Assembly (NCBI GenBank): GCA_006176705.1
Contig: QRFJ01002303.1
Span: forward strand, 1-64,000
Reading direction: 5' to 3'
Source of the DNA: Cocos nucifera
Taxonomy: Eukaryota; Streptophyta; Magnoliopsida; Arecales; Arecaceae
DNA: 64,000 bases
The position numbers and the translations under genes were made by a program. A model generated the notes under the pieces. It saw nothing but the letters and a program-made list of their open reading frames with translations, was not told the DNA's origin and did no database searches. This document shows positions 57,226 through 64,000 of the stretch, piece by piece. Each line of letters starts with the position of its first letter. Within the stretch, counting starts at the first letter, position 1.

Positions 57226-58653
57226 TGTTAGATACATGTGCCCTAGAAGCCATAATTGGCTGACACTTGTAATACACATCTAAGGGCAAAATTATAATTT
57301 TGACTATAAATAATAAAATGGGTTATTTTCTATCATAATGTGTATTTGAAAGTGTCTGTGATACATCTCTTGAGTTAATGGTAATGATAGTTCATCATGA
57401 GGATGGTGATTGATCTAGAAGGTTGGTGTACAATCGCTTCTTTAGGATAGATGAGTTTTGAGTCTACGATGTAGGGACACAGGAGCGAGAGTACAGGTAC
57501 TCATTAGAGAACGAGGGCACTGAGTGTGACTATCTCGAGCAGTCATGAGGAAGTCTACCTTATCGTCGATGACTAGCTTGAAGCTGCAGTGATGTGTTTG
57601 GTTCTTTGACCTGAGGTGCATTGGCAGATCACCTTGAGGGTGTTATAGTTTGACTATACCATAACTCGATCTCCTAGCCATTTGAAATTCTGAGGTGTAT
57701 GTTGGCTATAGCATGTTTATTGTAGGAATTAGATTATACCAATAGGGGATCTATCTACCTCGGTAGATGAAAAGCAACCCTATGATGATAATGAGAATCA
57801 AGTCCATAAGCCCATGGCCATAGCAGAGTGAAATAATAGAAAGAGATTCTATTAGGAGTTTTCACATTGGACTTGAATCGAATGATTAATTCATATGACG
57901 GAAAATAGGGTTTGATGAGATCACCTTAATCCTAATCTGATCAGGGCTCAAGATAGAGGAACTTAATCACATAGGTAACTACACCAAGAGGTTCATTTTT
58001 AGTTTTGATGGATTGCCACCATATGCTGCTAGGTGTCACTGATGGATTTTGGGAGCAATTAGAATGATTTGTATGATCGATCATACTAGTTGTCTGAATC
58101 AGAAAAGTTCTGATCCATTGAAAGGTGTTTCGATGATGTCGATGATAGAGATCGCGACGATCCCATTACCATATGAAACTGAACCTAACTAGATCACACA
58201 AATAAGGGTTTGGATATGGATATCATCAATTAAACTAACCCAATTCAATTTATTTGAATAAGATTCAATTAGGTTCAACAAAATCGTGCTAGCACACGTT
58301 TGAGCCTGATGTTCTCCTTCAACAATCATTAAAGCTTGTCTCTACTGAGCCAAATTTGTTTGAGTGCACTCAGAAATCTTTACTTGGTCTGACTGGAGTT
58401 TGTCTAGGTTAGCAAAGGATTATCTTAATTAATGAGATAAATTTGAGACAACGCCTGCCATTTTTCGTCACCTGCTAAATCTTGTCCTTTGACTTTGGTC
58501 AAATGTTGTCCTTTGACACTTAGACATCCACCCATGTGTCATGCACCCATAGGAGAGAATATGGGGAATATAGGGGTTTGTCCTCCTACTAAAAAGCTGA
58601 AAGAGAGGGCTGCATGCCCAGGGAGATGTGCACCCCATGAGGATCATGCCTGA

Positions 58654-58673
58654 AGTCCCATATAGATGGGACT
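58654..58673. repeat. F2-d LTR U3 hairpin (perfect)
   Basis: AGTCCCAT / ATGGGACT, 8-bp stem, loop ATAG, 200 bp upstream of the TATA box. Confidence 0.82.
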
Positions 58674-58872
58674 CCAGGGTTGCTTCATGCTCTCTACTCG
58701 GGTGGCGCCAAAGAGTCTTTTTTGATCAGTCTTGGTGCCACCTAAGGAGGTTTGTGAGGCGCTCTAATATGATTAGATCAGATTATGTCATCTCACCAAT
58801 TAATTTAGATCTGATTGCATAAAGAACCATGATTAGCCGAGATGATGTGGCACTACATGACGCAGCAGGATC

Positions 58873-58880
58873 TATATAAA
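58873..58880 (+). promoter_or_regulatory. F2-d LTR TATA box
   Basis: TATATAAA in GGATCTATATAAACCC, same relative position as TATAAATA in F2-b. Confidence 0.6.
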
Positions 58881-59444
58881 CCCTATCTATGCCTAGGATT
58901 AAGAGGTTCTACCCTTTCTTCATGCCACAAAGCTTCACTCCCTCCCTCTCCATGCCACCTTGAGATCCTCTCTCTCCTATCCACGTCCAAGAGTCTTTGG
59001 GTGCAAGTTTGGTGCGATCCAAGCAAGAGAAAGGTGACAGAAAAGGAAGAGATAGCACTGTTGCAAGAGATAATGACTGATTTTCAAAAGTCATTTTAAA
59101 GACCTTCAAGATTAAATCCAGATCTGATTTTTGGAGGATAGATAGAGAAGTAGAAGATCTTTAGATCCTACCCGAGTGGATATCGGTAGAGGCTAGGTGC
59201 TTGCATGGCTACATCCAGAACCTTAGGCAAACATCAAGATCATCATAGGATAATAGGATTACCCATAACAAGGTACAATTAAATTAAATTTAAATTTATT
59301 TTATTTTATTTTGTTAGATTGATAAAATCAAATCTGAAGAGTCTCAGATCTGATTTGAATCTAAGAGAAAAAATTTTAAAATATTTCTTTTGACCCAATC
59401 AGATCTGAACGAACCTGATCCGAGAAATAGGATTTTTTCCTTCA

Positions 59445-59729
59445 TCTATATGGCACACAATGACCTATGCTCAATAAACATTGTCATCCTAAGTAACAAC
59501 GTATCATTTGGTCATGAATAATTTTAAGGACTAAATGATAAATCTTTCTTTGTCAAATTCTAGATAGTCCTAAGAATTTAATCACAACATAGGAGTTCAT
59601 TAGAAGGCAATAGAATTTATGATAAAAAATACCAAAATAATTTTTATTAATTAATAATTCATATACAAGTACAATAAGTAGCACAATCTTTAACAGGCTG
59701 ATGATTGGCTTTGGAACACATTTTCAACA
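59445..59729 (-). repeat. F1-c 3' LTR, proximal 285 bp
   Basis: Minus-strand F1 LTR beginning TGTTGAAAATGTGTTCC; the rest is cut off by F2-d at 59445. Comparable to 7746-8031 of F1-a. Confidence 0.87.
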
Positions 59730-60430
59730 ATCTCTCACTTGGACTAAAGCCAATCAGTGTAGTATCTAATACTTATCTTTGACTTGAAGTTGTTGATCTC
59801 CTTCACTGCAATAGCTTTAGTGAATGGGTCAGTCAGGTTCTCCTTCTCGTCGATCTTCTTCAGATCAATGTCACCTCAATCTATGATCTCTCAGACAAGG
59901 TGGTAGCAGTGCAGAATATATTTCGTCCACTAGGACACCTTTGGTTCCTTCGCTTGAGCAATGGCTCCAGAGCTGTCGTAGTAGAGTATAACTAGACCAT
60001 CAAGGGAGGGTGCTACTCCAAGCTCGATGATGAACTTTTTCAGCCACATCACTTCTTTGGCAGCATCTGATGCAATGACATACTCCACCTAACAAACTGA
60101 ATCGACCATGGTGTGCTGCTTAGAATTCTTCCAACAGACTGTCCCACCATTAAGGGTGAATATATATTCTGACACACTCTTGCTGTCATCATGATCAGAC
60201 TGGAAACTGGAGTCTATAAATTCTATAAGTTTCAAATCTAATTCACCATATACAAGCCACTGGTCCTTAGTATTTCTCAAATACTTCAAGATAGTTTTAA
60301 CAACCTTCCAGTGATTTTCTCTTGGATCAGATTGGTATCTACTCACTACCCCTAGTGAGTATGCCACATCTGATCGCATACATGTCATGGAGTACATTAT
60401 AGAACCTACTATCAAAGCATACGGTATTCT
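59730..60430 (-). pseudogene. F1-c RNase H and RT tail (broken)
   Basis: Downstream of the polypurine-like complement (CAAGTGAGAG). Open stretch 60089-60415: MIVGSIMYSMTCMRSDVAYS, VSRYQSDPRENHWKVVKTIL, EFIDSSFQSDHDDSKS (first Asp), NGGTVCWKNSKQHTMVDSVC. Then a stop, VEYVIASDAAKEVMW-like block with the Glu, and YYDSSGAIAQAKEPK near 59960-59990 with the last Asp kept. Confidence 0.88.
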
Positions 60431-61480
60431 ACTTATACACTCTCTTTCTAGAGATGTTGTCCGACAATCTCTCTTTCAAAGAGAAATTCCATGGACTATT
60501 GGTAAATAGTCTTTCTTGGAATTCTCCATGCTGATCCATTTTAGCATAGTGTTAATGTACGTAGACTAAGATAATCTAAGCAACCTTTTAGATCGATCTC
60601 TATAGATCTTTATCCCTAGGATGTAGAAAGCTTCTCCCAGATGTTTCATGGAGAATTGTGATGACAATCAGATCTTTATTCCTTATAATGTAGTGACATC
60701 ATTTTCAATTAAGAGAATGTCATCCACATACAATACTAGGAATACTATTGCTGGACCAATAGTCCACTTGTATATGCAGGGCTCCTCTTCGTTCTTAACG
60801 AAGCCATACATTTTGATTGTTTTATCAAATCGTATGTTCTAGCTCAGAGATAACCGCTTCAGTCCATAAATGGACCTTTAAAACCTGCACACCTTAAACT
60901 CATCTATGGATGAGAATTCTTTAGGCTGTATCATACATACCTCCTCATCCAGCTCTCCGCTTAAGAAAGCTGCTTTTACATCCATCTGCCAGATTTCATA
61001 GATGAGCAAAAATGGCAAGCATAATCCGAATGAATTTAAGCATTACCATAGGAGAGAATGTCTCGTCATAGTCAATACCATAATATTGATGATACCCCTT
61101 GGCAACTAGATGGGCATTATAGGTCTCCATCTTTCCGTTTGCGCCTCTTTTTCTTTTGAAGACCCACTTACATCCTATGGATTTTATCTCTTCGAATGGG
61201 TCAATCAATGTCCATACATCATTGACCTTCATGAATTCCATTTAGGATTTCATGGTCTCAAGCCATTTTTCAGAGTCGGATCTTTACCTTGCATCCATAT
61301 AGGTGATTGGGTCCTGATCATTCTCATCGAGTTCAATAGGATCCCCATCTCGAACTAAGAAACCATAGTATCTTTCGATTGACGTGGTACTCTACCAGAC
61401 CATCTTAAAAGTGTATCTCCAATGGGTTCTAGGTCTGATCTAATCAGATCCAGCTCAGATTCAATAACTTATGTTTGTTC
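60431..61480 (-). pseudogene. F1-c reverse transcriptase (YVDD intact, broken)
   Basis: 61241 downward: FMKVNDVWTLIDPFEEIKSI, GCKWVFKRKRGANG, LVAKGYHQYYGIDYDETF, MLKFIRIMLAIFAHL; a shift; WQMDVKAAFLSGELDEE; then IVFLVLYVDDILLI with intact YVDD at the complement of 60719-60730, and FMKHLGEAFYILGIKIYRD-like block near 60600-60660. The GEESLS part (60440-60530) has several frame changes. Confidence 0.9.
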
Positions 61481-62460
61481 TTCCACCTTTCGTACTTCAT
61501 CAAGTTCGACCTTAGAGGTATTAGTTCCTTCACCAAGGAACTCCTTTTCTAAAAAGAATGCCTTAAGGTTGACAAACACATTTTGCTCATCAGCAAGCTA
61601 GAAGTAATACCCTTTAGTTTTTTTTGGATAACTTACAAAACTATACTTATCAGACCTAGGTCCAAGCTTGTCTGCCATCAAACGTTTGATATAAGCCGAA
61701 CACTCCCAAATCCTAAGGTGTGAGAGTACTGGCTTATTCCCTATCCATATGTCATATGGTATTTTATTAATAGATTTACTCGAAATCCTATTTAAAATTT
61801 AACAAGCTGACTCGAGTGCATATCCCCATAGGAAGATTGGCAAACCAGCAAATCCTATCATGGATCAAACCATGTCCAATAGGGTCCGATTTCTCCTTTC
61901 AGACATACCATTATGTTGTGGTGTTCCAAGAGAGGTCTATTGGGAGAGAATCCTATTCTTCCCAAGATATGTCAGAAACTCATTGGAAAGGTACTCACCC
62001 TCTTAGTCAGGTCGAAGAGTTTTAATACTCTTCTCAGTTTGCTTATCTACCTCATTTTAGAAAAGTTTAAACATTTCAAGCGACTCTGACTTATGCTTCA
62101 TTAAATAGACGTACCCATACCTAGATAGGTCATCTATGAAGGTTATGAAGTAGAAGTATCCATCTCTGGAACTTGAGCTCATGGGTCCGTATACATTTTT
62201 GAATGTACTAGATTTAGGAGTTCAGTGGCTCATTCATCTTTTCTAGTAAAAGATGATTTGGTCATCTTACAAAGAAGATAGGACTCACAGGTCGGAAGTG
62301 ATTCATAATCACTAATCTCAAAAATTCCATCTTGAGCTAATTTGTTTATTTTGTTCTTGTTAATATGACCCAGCCTACAGTGCCAAAGGTAAACTTTGGA
62401 CACATCACTAATTCTATGATGTTTATCAGAAGATTGAACCATGTTAACAGGCATAGTTAA
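61481..62460 (-). pseudogene. F1-c integrase (broken)
   Basis: 62230-62454: VYLWHCRLGHINKNKINKLA, LPTCESYLLCKMTKSSF; the zinc CX2C is CESY. The first Asp region near 62200 is scrambled (VHSKMYTDP). YFYFITFIDDLSRYGYVYL near 62100-62160, EGEYLSNEFLTYLGK near 61960-62000, TPQHNGMSERRNRTLLDMVW (Glu) near 61880-61930, LPIFLWGYALESA, LSHLRIWECSAYIKRLMADK near 61680-61740, SYPKKTKGYYF near 61610-61640, FLEKEFLGEGT near 61530. Confidence 0.88.
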
Positions 62461-62850
62461 TAAATAAATATCATTATTTAATTATCCAATAAAAATTATA
62501 ACACTATTTAAAATGATATTATAAATTTTTTTTATTGATATTTCATAACCATTCATTGCCAAAAGGCTTACAGAAATGACATTCAATAAGAAAGTTGGAC
62601 AAAAATGACATTCATTAAGAATAACTTTACTTAAATTGATTACAAGGTTCATGATTCCTAAAGGTAGAATTGGAACTTATCTTCCATCTCCAACATTTAG
62701 GAATCTCTCACCTTGATCAAATCTCCTACTGACCTACAAGCCCTACATAGAATTATAAATATGATTAGGGCTTTTAGTTTCTAATACCCAGGCAGTAGAA
62801 TCAAATAAGAAAAAATTGTAAGGTGTTATCATATAGTTACCTTGCCCAGT
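62461..62850 (-). pseudogene. F1-c protease remnant
   Basis: Very A/T-rich and decayed. Matches F1-b 33440-33830 in reverse (for instance the GERFLNVGDGR-like block near 62690-62715 and ICNSM-like text near 62750), but the active-site context reads YWVLETKSPNHIYN, so Asp, Thr and Gly are altered. No continuous frame. Confidence 0.7.
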
Positions 62851-63312
62851 AACTACTTGCTTCTTCCTCGGCCTGTTCGAGTCTGGGAAAGCGATGTACA
62901 GAGGACAGTTCCTCTTCTAGTGCCCCTGCTTCTTGCTAAAAAAGCATTCCATCTGGCTCTGGTCGGGCTTGTACTTCTTGGTCCGACCCTATGTAGTCAT
63001 CCCGGCATTTGGCTGCACCTTCTTGTTCTTCTTTTTCTTGTTCTTTTTTCTTTTCTTAAAAGGTCAATGACCAAAAGAAGACCCTCCCACTACATTCACC
63101 ATCTTCTTGTGAAGTTGGTGATCCTTCTCAAAGTTCTGTGGCAATCCCAACAAGCCATGGTAGTTGATTGCAGGCTTAGTCCTTCTGAAAAGAGTTTGAA
63201 AAGGGAAGAAGGACATGGGCAAGAAATTAAGGATTGCATCCTTACCAAGTTGCTCATGCAGGAGAAAGCCCAATTTGCTAAGGCACTCAATCATCTCAAT
63301 CTTGTATAATAC
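62851..63312 (-). pseudogene. F1-c gag, C-terminal part (cut by F2-e)
   Basis: From 63312 down: MIECLSKLGFLLHEQLGKDA, LNFLPMSFFPFQTLF, INYHGLLGLPQNFEKDHQLH, VNVVGGSS, a Lys-rich tract, then a zinc knuckle near 62920-62955 reading CFFSKKQGH followed by a stop for Trp; the second Cys is Ser. The N-terminal half lies beyond the F2-e insertion, outside the window or deleted. Confidence 0.87.
63308..63312. repeat. Flank of F2-e insertion (possible target duplication)
   Basis: aatac directly before TGTTAGAT. The second copy would lie right of the window. Confidence 0.4.
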
Positions 63313-64000
63313 TGTTAGATATGTGTGCCCTAGAAGCCAGAATTGGCGGACATTTGTAATACACATCTAAGGGCAAAATTATAATTTTGACTATAAATAA
63401 TAAAATAGATTATTTTCTATCATAATGTGTATTTGAAAGTGTCTGTGATACATCCCTTGAGTTAATGGTAATGATAGTTCATATTTTTAAGAATTAAAAA
63501 TTTAAGACATGAATTTTCATTATTAACTCATAAAATGCTTCAGACCATAGGATCATCATGAGAATGGTGACTGATCTGAAAGGTTGGTATATGATCATTT
63601 CTTTAGAATAGATGAGTCTTGAGTCTATGGTGTAGAGACACCAGAGTGAGAGTACAGATACTCGTTAGAGAACAAGGGCACTGAGCATGACCACCTCGAG
63701 CAGTCATGAGGAAGTCTATCTTCTCATCGATGATCGGCTCGAAGCTGTAGTGGTGTGTTTGGTTCTTTGACCTGAGGTGCATCGATAGATCACCTTGAGG
63801 GTGTTATAGTTTGACTACACCATAACTCAGTCTCCTAGCCATTCGAAAGCCTAAAGTGTATGTTGGCTATTGCATGTTAATTATAGGAATTGGATTGCAC
63901 CAATAGGGGATCTATCTACCTCGGTAGATGAGGAGCAGTCCTATGATAATCATGAGAATCAAGTCCATAAGCCCATGGCCATGGCAGAGTAAAATAATAG
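63313..64000 (+). repeat. F2-e LTR start (window edge)
   Basis: TGTTAGATATGTGTGCCC; colinear with F2-b LTR 27933-28620. No polypurine tract precedes it and the left flank is F1-c gag, so it is a 5' LTR or a solo LTR of an insertion into F1-c. The hairpin and TATA region lie beyond the window. Confidence 0.9.

Larger units (their letters stand above)
57226..59444 (+). repeat. F2-d 3' LTR (complete, 2219 bp)
   Basis: TGTTAGATACATGTGCCC ... TTCCTTCA. About 80 bp shorter than F2-b near 57390 (a deletion of the CATATTTTCAAGAG block). Hairpin 58654-58673 and TATA box 58873-58880. Next base starts F1-c LTR sequence. Confidence 0.9.

Noticed and set aside
1..64000. Host genes, tRNA, rRNA, CRISPR arrays or a captured cellular gene inside an element
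   Set aside because: Every recognisable protein block is gag, protease, integrase, RT or RNase H, and the rest is LTR or leader. I saw no tRNA-like cloverleaf, no CRISPR-like spaced repeats, and primer sites are short tRNA complements only.

Overview
This window shows no cellular gene. It is a plant retrotransposon graveyard: AT-rich DNA made almost entirely of LTR retrotransposons, with at least nine element copies in both orientations and every protein frame broken. UBN2-type gag plus PR-IN-RT-RNase H order (Ty1/copia, Tnt1-like), an RT-RNase H-IN gypsy element, long LTRs and tRNA-Met primer sites mean a seed plant. The very long LTRs (2.2-2.4 kb) make me think of a palm or other monocot, but that is recollection and cannot be proved here. 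A block of exactly 1000 N (12494-13493) marks a scaffold gap.

Names used here. Gyp1 is a Ty3/gypsy element. F1 is a copia family whose LTR starts TGTTGGAAA and whose gag starts MATSLSLRSLL. F2 is a copia family whose LTR starts TGTTAGAT and whose gag starts MSASNPLARIL. Layout: 1-6733 Gyp1 (-), lying in the 3' LTR of F1-a. 6734-8031 F1-a LTR, 8032-10786 F1-a pol (-), 10787-12493 F2-a LTR, then the gap. 13494-18814 repeats 7199-12493 almost exactly and looks like an unmerged contig overlap. 17096-20160 F2-a (-) 3' end. 20161-21368 F1-b (+) 5' LTR, first part. 21369-30213 F2-b (+). 30214-39008 F1-b (+), rest. 39009-45381 F2-a (-), rest. 45387-46722 F1-a (-) gag and leader. 46723-54450 F2-c (-). 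54451-59444 F2-d (+). 59445-63312 F1-c (-). 63313-64000 start of an F2 LTR (+).

The first half is one nested stack: F1-a was split by F2-a (near-matching 5-bp target duplications on its two sides, atagt and ataat), F2-a by F1-b, and F1-b by F2-b, while Gyp1 entered the F1-a LTR. By-eye LTR-pair divergence (F2-b about 3-5%, F1-b about 10%, F2-a about 13%) agrees with that order. The second half is a large imperfect palindrome made of F2-c (-) and F2-d (+), joined at about 54450.

No new protein system is visible. The signals worth following are non-coding. Both copia families share a leader block with a consensus 5' splice site and have a branch-point-like sequence and 3' splice site directly before the gag ATG. 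F2 and F1 LTRs carry a strong hairpin with a conserved AGTCC/GGACT core whose stem changes but still pairs. An antisense reading frame stays open in F2 LTR copies. Inactivating changes in the proteins are mostly G-to-A or C-to-T, as expected from decay of methylated DNA.
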